A DNA stretch of 64,000 nucleotides, from positions 57,316 to 121,315 of the forward strand of contig JAJPJX010000201.1 in the NCBI GenBank assembly GCA_021324015.1, given 5' to 3'. Each line of letters begins with the position of its first letter. Position 1 is the first letter of the stretch. The notes below the pieces were generated by a model that made no database searches, was not told where the DNA came from, and was given only the letters and a program-made list of their open reading frames with translations. The position numbers were made by a program, and so were the translations under genes. The stretch comes from Solibacteraceae bacterium (GTDB lineage: Bacteria; Acidobacteriota; Terriglobia; Bryobacterales; Bryobacteraceae). Below are positions 24,767-33,682 of this stretch, piece after piece.

Positions 24767-26119
24767 ATGCCGCTTCTTGCGCTGCTCCTGGCGCTGCTAT
24801 CCCTGGGCGCCTGCTCCGGCTCCCCGGAAGCCCGGTTGCGCCGCAGTCTACAGGTCCGCAGCGGCATCGTGCGCCTGCCCGCGGGCGTGGTGGAAATTTC
24901 CGCGGAGATCCGCATCCCGGACGGCGCCCGCGACCTGGAAATCGTGGGCGCGGGTGATACCGTGCTGCGCGCCGCGGCCAACTTCCGGGGCCGCGCCATT
25001 CTGAGCGCAGCCGGCGCCACGCGCCTCCGCCTGCGCGATTTCACCATCGACGGCAACCGCGCCGCGGTGGCCAGGCCCCTGCCCATGGCGCCGCCGGAAA
25101 ACTACTTCCGCGTGTACTACCCCAACAACGGCCTCCTGGCCGACCAGGCGCGCGATCTGGAAATCCGTGGCGTGCGCTTTCGCCAGGTGGCCAACTTCGC
25201 CATCCTGGTGAGCCGCAGCCGGGGTGTGCGTATCGAGGACGTCACCGTGGAAGACAGCGGCTCGCTCGCGCCCAAAGGAAGGAACAACACCACCGGCGGC
25301 ATCCTGCTGGAAGAGGGCACCGCGGATTTCCGGGTGGCCGGCTGCACGCTCCGCAATATCCGCGGCAACGGCATCTGGACGCACTCGCTGTACATCTCCC
25401 CGCGCAACCAGGACGGGCTGATCGCGCAGAACCGCTTCGACACCATCGGGCGGGACGCCATTCAGGTGGGCCACGCCACTCGCATCCGCGTGACCGGCAA
25501 TGCGGGCGTGCGCACCGGCTATCCGGCGGAGATGGTGGACGCCGAGGGCGGCGGCACTCCCGTGGCCATCGACACCGCCGGCAACGTGGACCAATCTTCT
25601 TACGAGGGCAACCGCTTCGAGGAGACCAACGGCAAATGCATCGACCTGGACGGGTTCCATGACGGCGAGGTGCGCGCCAACGTCTGCGTGAACCGCGGGG
25701 CCCCCCAGGACTACCCCTTCGGGCATTTCGGTATCGTCATGAACAACACCAACCCGGACATGCAGTCGCGGAACATCACCATCGCCGGCAACCGCATCGA
25801 GGGAACCAAGTTCGGCGGCATCTTCGTCATCGGCAGCGGCCACCACATCGTGGGCAATCAGCTCCTGCGCCTGAATACGGCGCACTGCAACGAAAACGCG
25901 GCCCGCTTCGGCTGCTATTACTTTCCCGGCGAACCCGAACTGCTGGAGTCCGGCATCTACCTGGGCCGGCGCGCCGAGCGCCCCGCGGTCACGCGCGGAA
26001 ACCTCATCCTCGACAACACCATTTCCGGCTTCCGGATGAAGCGGCGCTGCATCCAGGCCGCGCCGGGCGTGCGCCTGGCCGAGAATACGATCGCCCGCAA
26101 TACCTGCGCCAACCAGTGA
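24767..26119 (+). CDS. Right-handed parallel beta-helix lipoprotein
   Basis: Encodes 450 residues. The N terminus PLLALLLALLSLGAC is a lipoprotein signal with lipobox LGAC, so the protein is lipid-anchored after export. The body repeats the beta-helix pattern with Asn ladders and short strands (RDLEIRGVRFRQVANFAILVS, VRIEDVTVEDSG, FRVAGCTLRNIRGNGIWTH, ITIAGNRIEGTKFGGIFVIG, ENTIARNTCANQ). Such folds occur in polysaccharide lyases and hydrolases (pectate-lyase-like). Catalytic residues cannot be assigned from sequence. The gene is divergent from the dipeptidase. Confidence 0.85.
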   Translation: MPLLALLLALLSLGACSGSPEARLRRSLQVRSGIVRLPAGVVEISAEIRIPDGARDLEIVGAGDTVLRAAANFRGRAILSAAGATRLRLRDFTIDGNRAAVARPLPMAPPENYFRVYYPNNGLLADQARDLEIRGVRFRQVANFAILVSRSRGVRIEDVTVEDSGSLAPKGRNNTTGGILLEEGTADFRVAGCTLRNIRGNGIWTHSLYISPRNQDGLIAQNRFDTIGRDAIQVGHATRIRVTGNAGVRTGYPAEMVDAEGGGTPVAIDTAGNVDQSSYEGNRFEETNGKCIDLDGFHDGEVRANVCVNRGAPQDYPFGHFGIVMNNTNPDMQSRNITIAGNRIEGTKFGGIFVIGSGHHIVGNQLLRLNTAHCNENAARFGCYYFPGEPELLESGIYLGRRAERPAVTRGNLILDNTISGFRMKRRCIQAAPGVRLAENTIARNTCANQ

Positions 26120-26140
26120 GGCGCTCTTCCGCGGAGTCAC

Positions 26141-26146
26141 TACAAT
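26141..26146 (+). promoter_or_regulatory. -10 box TACAAT for galT
   Basis: TACAAT lies 26 nt before the GTG start at 26173, leaving room for the AGGAG ribosome site at 26163-26167. No good -35 hexamer is seen. Confidence 0.4.
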
Positions 26147-26172
26147 ATGGTTTTTGCCCACCAGGAGAGATC

Positions 26173-27129
26173 GTGAACGAACTTCGCTGGCATCCCCTGC
26201 TGCGCGAATGGGTGGCCGTGGCCGCCCATCGCCAGGACCGCCCGCAAATGCCGACGGACTGGTGCCCGTTCTGCCCGGGTTCCGGACGCGTGCCCGAGAC
26301 CTACGACGTGTGGCTGTACCCGAATGACTTTGCCGCCTTCCAGCCCGACAATCCGCCGTTTGCGCCGCAGACGGGCGTGTACCAGGCCACCGGCGCCCGC
26401 GGCTTCACCGATGTGGTGCTCTATCATCCGGCCCACGACCTGCTGCCTTCGCAGATGTCCGCGGAGCACTGGCAAAAGGTGATCCACCTGTGGACCAGCC
26501 GCTACCGCGAGCTGGCGGCCAACCCCGATGTCCGTTACGTCTACATCTTCGAGAACACCGGCCAGGCGATTGGCGTCACCATGCCGCACCCGCACGGCCA
26601 GATTTACGCCTTTCCGTTCCTGCCGCCGCAGATCCAGCGGGAGCTGGACTCCGCTTCCGAGCATTTCTCGGCCGCCGGAGAGTGCCTGTACTGCTCGATC
26701 CTGGTGGAGGAGATGACCGCGGCGAGCCGCCTGGTAGTCCAGAACGATAGCTTTGTGGCCTTTGTGCCCTACTGGGCGCGGTACCCGGCGGAAGTGCAGA
26801 TCTACTCCCGGCGGCATTGCGGCGCGCTCCCCGAGCTCCATGCCAAAGAGGTTTACGACCTGGCGGCCATCGTCAAGACGGTCCGCATGAAGTATGACTC
26901 GCTGTTCGGCTTTTCCATGCCGCTGATGATGATTTTGCGGCAGAATCCCGTCTCCGGCGAGCACCCGTACTTCCACTTTCACATCGATCTTCTCCCCATT
27001 CAGCGCAGCCCCTCCAAGCTGAAGTACCTGGCTGGTGTGGAGAGCGGCGCCGGCACGTTCCTCAACGACACGGTGGCCGAAGAGCGTGCCGAGATCCTGC
27101 GCGCCGCCGAACCCGCAACTCCGGGCTAG
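26173..27129 (+). CDS. galT: Galactose-1-phosphate uridylyltransferase
   Basis: Encodes 318 residues from GTG 26173 with AGGAG 5 nt upstream; an ORF start at 26116 overlaps the lipoprotein end. GalT swaps UMP from UDP-glucose to galactose-1-phosphate in the Leloir pathway. Features: the zinc site CPFCPGSGRVPE (with Cys-x2-Cys), FENTGQAIGVTMPHPHGQIYAFP containing the HPH triad with nucleophilic His, a second CLYC pair, and the C-terminal FHFHIDLLPIQRS. Together with GalK (51700-52845) and GalM (56410-57441) it completes a galactose pathway. Confidence 0.94.
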   Translation: MNELRWHPLLREWVAVAAHRQDRPQMPTDWCPFCPGSGRVPETYDVWLYPNDFAAFQPDNPPFAPQTGVYQATGARGFTDVVLYHPAHDLLPSQMSAEHWQKVIHLWTSRYRELAANPDVRYVYIFENTGQAIGVTMPHPHGQIYAFPFLPPQIQRELDSASEHFSAAGECLYCSILVEEMTAASRLVVQNDSFVAFVPYWARYPAEVQIYSRRHCGALPELHAKEVYDLAAIVKTVRMKYDSLFGFSMPLMMILRQNPVSGEHPYFHFHIDLLPIQRSPSKLKYLAGVESGAGTFLNDTVAEERAEILRAAEPATPG

Positions 27130-27132
27130 AAT

Positions 27133-27396
27133 CTACCGGTCGCCTTCGTGGGGCCGGTAGCCGTTGCTCCGCATCACGCGGTGGACTGCCGGAACCGTGT
27201 CCGGCAGCACGTAAAAGAACGCGCCGGTGCGCTCGCCGCGGAACAGGAAGCCGCCATAGTACTGGTCCGCCTCGACCCCGTAGTCCAGTCCCGCCTCGTT
27301 GAGGACCCCCTCCAGCCGCAGCGCGTCCTTGAGCCGCTTGGCGATATACACCAGGATGGGCTCGTGGCCTTCGAAGTAGGAGGCGTCCTGTCGCAT
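27133..27396 (-). CDS. Small hypothetical soluble protein
   Basis: Encodes 87 residues from ATG 27396 with AGGAAATC upstream; an earlier start at 27429 lacks a ribosome site. Sequence MRQDASYFEGHEPILVYIAKRLKDAL then LNEAGLDYGVEADQYYGGFLF and YVLPDTVPAVHRVMRSNGY. The alternation of strand and helix with 'LEGVLNEAGLDYGVE' suggests a small alpha/beta domain of the DUF2007 (putative signal-transducing) kind, but this is uncertain. It converges with galT (3 nt between stops). Confidence 0.6.
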   Translation of the reverse strand: MRQDASYFEGHEPILVYIAKRLKDALRLEGVLNEAGLDYGVEADQYYGGFLFRGERTGAFFYVLPDTVPAVHRVMRSNGYRPHEGDR

Positions 27397-27482
27397 GATT
27401 TCCTGAGAGGCCCGGCCGGGGCCCGGCACCCTCTTAATCTTAGGAGATTTGCGTCCAGGTTGCGGTCCGCTCCGCCCATCTC

Positions 27483-28649
27483 ATGCTGGCTCCTACCATC
27501 AGCCGCGAGGAAGAACTTCACTGGCTGGCACTGACCCTCGTTCCGGGCTTGGGAAGCCGGGCCGCGGACAAACTGCTGGCCCGCTTTCGCACGCCGCAGG
27601 CGGTCTTCCGCGCCTCCCGCACCGAACTGGAAGCCGCGGGTGTGAGCGGCGCGCTGGCGCAGAGCATCGCCAGCGGCTGCTCCTTCGAGGATGCGGTCAC
27701 CCAACAGGAAAAAATGAACGCGGCGGGCGCGGTCGCCGTGACGCGGCACGATCCGCGCTATCCGCCGCTGTTGCGGGAGATTTTCGACCCGCCGGTGATG
27801 CTGTTTGCCCACGGCCGCGTGGAGCTTCTCGAATCCCTGATGTTTGCGGTGGTCGGCACGCGCCGGCCGACTCCCTATGGACTGGCCGTGGCCGAGCGGC
27901 TCGCCGGCGACCTCGCCAAGGCGGGCCTGACCATCGTGAGCGGCATGGCCCGCGGCATCGATACCGCCGCCCACCGGGGAGCCTTGGCCGAAAACGGGGA
28001 CACCGTGGCCGTGCTGGGCTGCGGGGTGGATGTGGTGTACCCATCCGAGAATCGCAAACTGGCTGCCGACCTGGCCACCCGGGGGCTGCTGATTTCCGAG
28101 TTCCCCATGGGCGCCACGGCGTTTCCGCAAAACTTCCCCATCCGCAACCGCATCATCAGCGGGATGAGCACGGGCGTACTGGTGGCGGAGGGCGCGCAAT
28201 ATAGCGGATCGTCCATCACGGCGCGGCTGGCCCTGGACCAGAACCGCGAGGTCTTCGCGGTTCCGGGCAATATCACCTCGAAAGCCAGTTGGGGACCTAA
28301 CCTGCTGATTAAACAGGGCGCAAAACTCGTGCAGGATTGGAACGACGTGGTTGTGGACCTCTCCCCCGAGATCCGCCGTCAACTCATCGAGCGCAGCCGC
28401 CAACGTCTGCTGGGCGAGGCGCCTGCAACTTCGGAGGGGCAGCCCGCATCAGTGTTTAGTGGACCCAGCGGCGGGGTTGCTCGCAAGTTGCTGGAAATAC
28501 TCAAAGTGGATGCCGCCACACATCTGGACGACCTGATTTCGGCGGTGGACGAAAGTTCGCCGTCCGAGCTCATCGCCGCGCTCTTCGAACTGGAAGTGGA
28601 GGGTTTGGTCAGACAACTTCCAGGCAAATATTTTGTTAAAGTGTGGTAG
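27483..28649 (+). CDS. dprA: DNA-processing protein DprA
   Basis: Encodes 388 residues. DprA binds incoming single-stranded DNA and loads RecA during natural transformation. The N-terminal helical region (EELHWLALTLVPGLGSRAADKLLARF) is a SAM/HhH-like domain. The Rossmann core has MFAVVGTRRPTPYGLAVAERLA, IVSGMARGIDTAAHRGAL, VAVLGCGVDVVYPSENRKL and SEFPMGATAFPQNFPIRNRIISGMS. The C-terminal winged-helix domain (ILKVDAATHLDDLISAVDESSPSELIAALFELEVEGLV) is present. topA follows 29 nt downstream, a common neighbour, and the two are probably co-transcribed. Confidence 0.95.
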   Translation: MLAPTISREEELHWLALTLVPGLGSRAADKLLARFRTPQAVFRASRTELEAAGVSGALAQSIASGCSFEDAVTQQEKMNAAGAVAVTRHDPRYPPLLREIFDPPVMLFAHGRVELLESLMFAVVGTRRPTPYGLAVAERLAGDLAKAGLTIVSGMARGIDTAAHRGALAENGDTVAVLGCGVDVVYPSENRKLAADLATRGLLISEFPMGATAFPQNFPIRNRIISGMSTGVLVAEGAQYSGSSITARLALDQNREVFAVPGNITSKASWGPNLLIKQGAKLVQDWNDVVVDLSPEIRRQLIERSRQRLLGEAPATSEGQPASVFSGPSGGVARKLLEILKVDAATHLDDLISAVDESSPSELIAALFELEVEGLVRQLPGKYFVKVW

Positions 28650-28678
28650 CAACGTCCCTCGACTGGCAGTAGATTCAT

Positions 28679-31105
28679 ATGGCAAAGGCTCTCGTAATCG
28701 TGGAATCGCCTGCGAAGGCGAAGACCATCAACAAGTATCTGGGTAAGCAGTTCGTCGTCAAAGCCTCTCTCGGGCACATCAAGGACCTCCCCAAGAAGGA
28801 TTTGGCCGTAGACATCGACCACGGCTTCGAACCCCACTACGAGGTGATTGAAGGGAAGCGCAAGCTCATCCAGGAACTGAAACAGGACGCCAAGAAGGTA
28901 GAGGCGGTGTACCTGGCGGCCGACCCTGATCGCGAGGGGGAAGCCATCTGCTACCACCTGCAGGAAGAACTCGCCGCCCGGAAAAACGGCCAGCCCCGCA
29001 TCTTCCGGGTGATGTTCAACGAAATCACGAAGAACGCCATCGAGCGGGCCTTCCAGAAGCCGGGGACGGTGGACGAGCGGTTGGTGCAGGCACAGCAGGC
29101 GCGCCGCGTCCTGGATCGCCTGGTCGGCTACAAGATCTCCCCGCTGCTTTGGGACAAAGTGCGGCGGGGCCTCTCCGCGGGGCGCGTGCAGACGGTGGCC
29201 GTGCGCCTGATCGTGGAGCGGGAGCGCGAAATCCGCGCTTTCCAGAAGAGAGAGTACTGGACCATCGACGTGGACCTGGCGGCGAAGAAGCCGCCGGTGC
29301 TCTCCGCCCGCCTGATCCGGCAAAACGGCGAGAACCCGGAAATTCCCGGCCAGGCGGCCGCCGACGCCCTAGTGGCCCAACTGGCGGGCGCGGACTACGT
29401 GGTGGAATCGGTAGTCACGCGCGAAAAGCGGCGCAACCCCGTGGCCCCGTTCATCACTTCCACGCTCCAGCAGGAGGCCTCCCGCAAGCTGCGCTTCAGC
29501 GTCAAGCGCACCATGATGTTGGCCCAGCGCCTGTACGAAGGCGTGGAGCTGGGCAAGGAATCGGTCGGCCTGATCACGTACATGCGTACCGATTCGACCC
29601 GTGTCTCCGAGGATGCGCTGGTGGACGTGCGCCGTCTGATCCAGGAGCGTTACGGCGCCGGCTACTTGCCGCCCGCTCCCAACATTTACAAATCCAAGAA
29701 AGACGCCCAGGATGCGCACGAGGCCATTCGCCCCACCTCCATGCAGCACGCCCCGGAAGCCGTGGCCAAGTACCTGGCGGAAGATGAGCTCAAGCTGTAC
29801 CGCCTCATCTGGACGCGCTTCGTGGCCTCGCAGATGACACCGGCTGTCTTCGACCAGACCACCATCGACGTCGGGGCCAAGGGAAAAGACGGCGGGGAAT
29901 ATGTGTTCCGCGCCACCGGTTCGGTTCCCAAGTTCGACGGCTTTCTGGCGGTTTACCAGGAAGGCAAAGACCAGCCCGACGAAGAAGACGAAGAGCTCAA
30001 GCACAAACTGCCGGCCGTCGCCCAGGGCGATGCGCTGAAGTTCCGGCAGATCCGGCCGGAGCAGCACTTCACCGAGCCGCCGCCGCGCTATAACGAAGCC
30101 ACGCTGGTAAAGAAACTGGAGGCCGACGGCGTGGGCCGGCCCTCCACCTACGCGTCCATCCTCTCCACCATTCAGGAGCGCGAATACGTCAAGAAGGAGG
30201 GCGGCCGGTTTGTGCCCACCGAGCTCGGCATGGTGGTCACCGACCTGCTGCTCGAGAGCTTCGACGACATCTTCGACGTGCGCTACACCGCGCGCATGGA
30301 GGAGGAACTGGACGAGATCGAAGACGGCAAGCTCGATTGGCGCGAGGCCATGTCCGAGTTCTACGAGAAGTTCGACAAGGACCTGAAACACGCCGAAGAG
30401 CACATGACCGACATCAAGCGGATGGAAAAACCCACCGACTTGACCTGTGAGAAATGCGGCAAGCCCCTGGTGATCAAGTGGGGCAAGCACGGCAGCTTCA
30501 TCGCCTGCACGGGATATCCGGAGTGCACCTATACGCGCGAGCTGACCGTGGACCTGCCGGACGTGGACAAGGTGGACTTGGCCGAACAGGGCGACGAAGA
30601 GTATTGCGAGAACTGCGGCCGGCCCATGGTGCTGAAAAAAGGGCGCTTCGGCACGTTTTATGCGTGCACGGGGTACCCGGACTGCAAGACCACCAAGCCC
30701 ATCGGCGGGAGCCAGAAGAAACCGGATGTGCCGCTGGAGGAGAAGTGCCCGCAGTGCGGCAACCATCTGGTCCTGAAGTCCGGCCGTTTCGGGGAGTTCA
30801 CCGCGTGCAGCAATTATCCCGCCTGCAAGTACGTGAAGCAGAAGACCATCGGCATGAAGTGTCCGGAGTGCTCGGAGGGCGAGATCATCGAGCGCCGTTC
30901 CCGCCGGGGCAAGACCTTCTACGGCTGCAACCGGTATCCGGACTGTAACTTCGTCTCCTGGGGCAAGCCGGTGGCGGAAAAATGTCCCGAATGCGGGGGC
31001 GCGTACATGGTGGAGAAGTGGCTCAAAGCCGGCCCCGAGCTCCAGTGCCCCTCCTGCAAGCACAAGCGGAAACTGGAGACCCCCCAGGAAGCGATCGTCT
31101 CGTAA
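28679..31105 (+). CDS. topA: DNA topoisomerase I
   Basis: Encodes 808 residues. The Toprim domain reads KALVIVESPAKAKTINKYLG at the N terminus with AADPDREGEAICYHL for metal binding. The catalytic tyrosine is Y301 in GLITYMRTDSTRV. HEAIRPTSM and NEATLVKKLEADGVGRPSTYASI are family segments. Five C-terminal zinc-ribbon modules begin with CEKCGK, CENCGR, CPQCGN, CPECSE and CPECGG. The enzyme relaxes negative supercoils by single-strand passage. ATG 28679 begins the conserved N terminus, so the start is secure. Confidence 0.97.
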   Translation: MAKALVIVESPAKAKTINKYLGKQFVVKASLGHIKDLPKKDLAVDIDHGFEPHYEVIEGKRKLIQELKQDAKKVEAVYLAADPDREGEAICYHLQEELAARKNGQPRIFRVMFNEITKNAIERAFQKPGTVDERLVQAQQARRVLDRLVGYKISPLLWDKVRRGLSAGRVQTVAVRLIVEREREIRAFQKREYWTIDVDLAAKKPPVLSARLIRQNGENPEIPGQAAADALVAQLAGADYVVESVVTREKRRNPVAPFITSTLQQEASRKLRFSVKRTMMLAQRLYEGVELGKESVGLITYMRTDSTRVSEDALVDVRRLIQERYGAGYLPPAPNIYKSKKDAQDAHEAIRPTSMQHAPEAVAKYLAEDELKLYRLIWTRFVASQMTPAVFDQTTIDVGAKGKDGGEYVFRATGSVPKFDGFLAVYQEGKDQPDEEDEELKHKLPAVAQGDALKFRQIRPEQHFTEPPPRYNEATLVKKLEADGVGRPSTYASILSTIQEREYVKKEGGRFVPTELGMVVTDLLLESFDDIFDVRYTARMEEELDEIEDGKLDWREAMSEFYEKFDKDLKHAEEHMTDIKRMEKPTDLTCEKCGKPLVIKWGKHGSFIACTGYPECTYTRELTVDLPDVDKVDLAEQGDEEYCENCGRPMVLKKGRFGTFYACTGYPDCKTTKPIGGSQKKPDVPLEEKCPQCGNHLVLKSGRFGEFTACSNYPACKYVKQKTIGMKCPECSEGEIIERRSRRGKTFYGCNRYPDCNFVSWGKPVAEKCPECGGAYMVEKWLKAGPELQCPSCKHKRKLETPQEAIVS

Positions 31106-31136
31106 GGCCTATCGATCCCCGCTAGAGACAAAAAAG

Positions 31137-31180
31137 GGGGCAGGCTGCATCTCTGGAGGTCCCTTTGGGCAGCCTGCCCC
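31137..31180 (-). terminator. Intrinsic terminator of the Pal-like gene
   Basis: GGGGCAGGCTGC (31137-31148) pairs perfectly with GCAGCCTGCCCC (31169-31180) around a 20-nt loop. On the minus strand it is followed by six T (A-run at 31130-31135). That is a classic Rho-independent terminator for the gene ending at 31193. In the plus direction, after topA, it has the hairpin without a T-tract. Confidence 0.85.
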
Positions 31181-31192
31181 GAGCGAGGAAAC

Positions 31193-31954
31193 TTATTGTC
31201 CCGGCGAGAAGTGCACGTGCCGGTTCTTCTGCCAGCACTCCTCGTTGTGTTCCGTGCAAACCGGCCTTTCTTTGCCGTAGCTGATGGTCTTCAGGCGGTC
31301 GGCCGGCACTCCCAGTTGCACCAGAAAATCCTTGGTCGCAGTGGAGCGCCGGTCGCCGAGGCCCAGGTTGTATTCGGCCGATCCCCGCTCGTCGCAGTGC
31401 CCCTCCACCACCACGACGCCGCTCGGGAAGTCGTTGAAGATGGACTTCAGGGCATCGGCATCACTGGTCAGGGCGTCCTTGGCGTCCGAGCGAATGTCGG
31501 ACTTGTCGAAATCAAAGTAGGCATCCTTCAACTGGCCCACACGATCGGCGAACGAGGGCCCCGAGGGCTTCGGCGGCGGTGGAGGCGGGGGCGCCGTCAC
31601 GGTCACGGTAGCCGTGGCGGTCTCGGTGCCGCCCGGACCGGTGGCCGTCAGCCTGTAGGTGGTGGTGTCGTTCGGGTATACGCGACGCTCTCCATTCGCC
31701 TGGACGCTGCCGATCCCCTGATCGATACTGATCTGATTCGCTTGGGTCACGTTCCAATGCAGCACGGCGGACTGCCCGCGTTCGATGGTGGACGGCTCCG
31801 CCGTGAAAGAAATGGTTGGCCGGGGAGGTGCGGGGGCCGGCGCGGGCGCTGGGGCCGGCGGAGGCGGAGGCGGCGGCACTTTCTTCTTACAGGCTCCGGC
31901 GAGGAGCAAGGCACTAAAGGCCAGCACCATAGTGCCGGCCTGGCGAATTTTCAT
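31193..31954 (-). CDS. Pal-like OmpA-domain lipoprotein with Ig-like insert
   Basis: Encodes 253 residues from ATG 31954, with AGGAG 9 nt upstream; TTG 31963 is an alternative. Lipobox LLLAGAC puts the lipidated Cys near residue 22. A Pro/Ala linker (PPPPPPPAPAPAPAPAPP) leads to an Ig-like domain (ISFTAEPSTIERGQSAVLHWNV, TTTYRLTATGPGG). The C-terminal OmpA domain (YFDFDKSDIRSDAKDAL, VVVEGHCDERGSAEYNLGLGDRR) has the peptidoglycan-binding Asp and Arg positions of Pal. It should anchor the outer membrane to peptidoglycan. No tolB or tolQRA genes adjoin it. Followed by a strong terminator. Confidence 0.9.
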   Translation of the reverse strand: MKIRQAGTMVLAFSALLLAGACKKKVPPPPPPPAPAPAPAPAPPRPTISFTAEPSTIERGQSAVLHWNVTQANQISIDQGIGSVQANGERRVYPNDTTTYRLTATGPGGTETATATVTVTAPPPPPPPKPSGPSFADRVGQLKDAYFDFDKSDIRSDAKDALTSDADALKSIFNDFPSGVVVVEGHCDERGSAEYNLGLGDRRSTATKDFLVQLGVPADRLKTISYGKERPVCTEHNEECWQKNRHVHFSPGQ

Positions 31955-32278
31955 CGGAGGCAACTCCTGGGCACAGACACCCCCGGAACTCTAGGGGTCC
32001 CGGGCCCCCCACAACCAAACCGCACCAAAGCGGACAAGAAATACCGTTTGAGACCAGCCAAGCAAAGAATGCGGGGCGCCCACCAAGGTGTGACAGGCTG
32101 CCCCGCGCCAGGCTATTGATTACTTTATACGGCTTTCGGACGATTTCGCCCATCCCTCCCGGACGGTATTTTGGGCCGAAACACGGGTTAGGACTGTTTA
32201 GGGGGCCAGTTTAGGAAACCGCGAAAATACCAAGCGGGAGGGATATCATCAAAAGGGGAGACCTTCGTAAGGTTACGA
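31955..32278. other. Intergenic region between divergent pal-like and kinase genes
   Basis: About 320 bp with no gene. For the minus strand there is an A/T-rich TATAAAGTAAT near 32115-32126 that could be a -10 for the Pal-like gene. For the plus strand there is a small hairpin just before the kinase start. The rest shows nothing recognisable. Confidence 0.5.
32261..32273 (+). promoter_or_regulatory. Leader hairpin ACCTT-CGT-AAGGT before the NarL-type kinase
   Basis: The 5-bp stem ends 5 nt before ATG 32279 and includes AAGG, the only plausible ribosome site at usual spacing. When folded, the site would be hidden, so it could tune translation of the kinase. Very small stem; regulatory use is inference. 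Confidence 0.3.
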
Positions 32279-33682
32279 ATGAGCACCGCCCAGCCAGAGG
32301 ACGCCTCCGTGAATGCCGACCGCAGCATCCCGCCGGTCAAGTCCGGCACCCAACTCGCCTTGTTGGCGGGGTTTGGCGGATTGCTGGCCTTGATGGCTTT
32401 CGTGGGGATCGATTCCATCGGCGTCCTGCACCAGATCCATCTGCGTAACGTACAGATCCGGCAGAAGTTTTTGCTCCGCAACCGGGCCCTGGAACAGATC
32501 CGCTCGGCCCTCTATCTTTCGGGCGCGCTGACCCGGGATTTCCTGGCCGAGGAGGATCCGGCGAAGGCCGAAGCACACCGGGCAGATTTGCAGCAGGTAC
32601 GCGTCGAGATCGATGAAGCTTTGCACAACTATTCCCAGTCGCTGGCTACCGGAGAGGCCGGTTCCTTCCAGACGCTCGAGGCCGAAATCCGGCAGTACTG
32701 GACCGTGCTGGACCCGATCTTTCATTGGGACGCCCGCGAGAAGGAGGCCCGCAGCGGCACGTTTCTCCAGGAAGAGCTGTTTCCCCGCCGGCTGACCACC
32801 TTGCAGATTGCCGACAAGATCGGCGCGGTTAACGAAGAGGAATTGAGCAACGGCGACGAGCAGTTGGAGGTGATCTTCGATGGATTCCGCCACCGCCTGA
32901 CGCTGATGCTGGCCATCACCCTGGGATTGGGACTGGTGCTGGCGGCGGTCACGATGCATCACATCCTTCGGCTGGCCCGCGACGCGGATCTGCGCTACCG
33001 GGAGATTGTCCGCGCCCAGGGGGAACTCAAGGAGCTTTCCGCCCGGCTGGTGGAAGCGCAGGAACAGGAGCGCCGGGCTATCTCGCGCGAACTGCACGAT
33101 GAAGTCGGCCAATCGCTGAGTGCCCTGTTGATGGAACTGGGAAACCTGGGCGCGGTGGCGCCCGCCAATAACGCGGCGTTGCGCGCGCACTTGGAATCCA
33201 GCCGGAAACTGGCGGAAAGCAGCGTTAGCGTGGTGCGCAACATGGCACTGCTGCTGCGCCCCTCCATGCTGGACGATTTGGGCCTGGTCCCGGCTTTGCA
33301 GTGGCAAGCCCGGGAGATTTCCAAGCGCACGGGCATGGCGGTGGAGGTCTTCGCCGAGAATGTGGCAGACGACCTGCCGGAGGAGCACAAGACCTGCGTC
33401 TATCGAGTGGTCCAGGAGGCCCTGCACAACTGTGCCCGGCACGCCGAGGCGCGTCATGTCCTGATCCGCGTGGAACAACAGCCGGAAGCCATCGTTTTGA
33501 GCGTGCAGGACGACGGCAAGGGTTTCGACAGCCACCTGGTCAGGGGCCTGGGGCTTCTGGGAATGGAAGAACGCGTGACCCACCTGGGGGGCAAGTTCGT
33601 GGTGCGCTCCGAACCGGGCCGCGGCGCGTCCGTGGCGATCGAGTTGCCGCTGGTGGCCGTCGCGGCCGCGGAGGCCGGATGA
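32279..33682 (+). CDS. Sensor histidine kinase, NarL-type (HisKA_3)
   Basis: Encodes 467 residues. Membrane helix 1 is LALLAGFGGLLALMAFVGI, helix 2 LTLMLAITLGLGLVLAAVTM. Between them lies a helical periplasmic sensor of about 170 residues (RQKFLLRNRALEQIRSALYLSGALTRDF). The dimerisation box is EQERRAISRELHDEVGQSLSALLMEL (phospho-His in RELHDE). The ATPase domain has VYRVVQEALHNCARHA, VQDDGKGFD, GLGLLGMEERV and GRGASVAIELPL. The stop overlaps the regulator start in ATGA (33679-33682). The signal is unknown. Confidence 0.94.
   Translation: MSTAQPEDASVNADRSIPPVKSGTQLALLAGFGGLLALMAFVGIDSIGVLHQIHLRNVQIRQKFLLRNRALEQIRSALYLSGALTRDFLAEEDPAKAEAHRADLQQVRVEIDEALHNYSQSLATGEAGSFQTLEAEIRQYWTVLDPIFHWDAREKEARSGTFLQEELFPRRLTTLQIADKIGAVNEEELSNGDEQLEVIFDGFRHRLTLMLAITLGLGLVLAAVTMHHILRLARDADLRYREIVRAQGELKELSARLVEAQEQERRAISRELHDEVGQSLSALLMELGNLGAVAPANNAALRAHLESSRKLAESSVSVVRNMALLLRPSMLDDLGLVPALQWQAREISKRTGMAVEVFAENVADDLPEEHKTCVYRVVQEALHNCARHAEARHVLIRVEQQPEAIVLSVQDDGKGFDSHLVRGLGLLGMEERVTHLGGKFVVRSEPGRGASVAIELPLVAVAAAEAG

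Noticed and set aside
24712..25086. Upstream extension of the dipeptidase
   Set aside because: Antisense to the beta-helix lipoprotein; the signal peptide begins at 24711.
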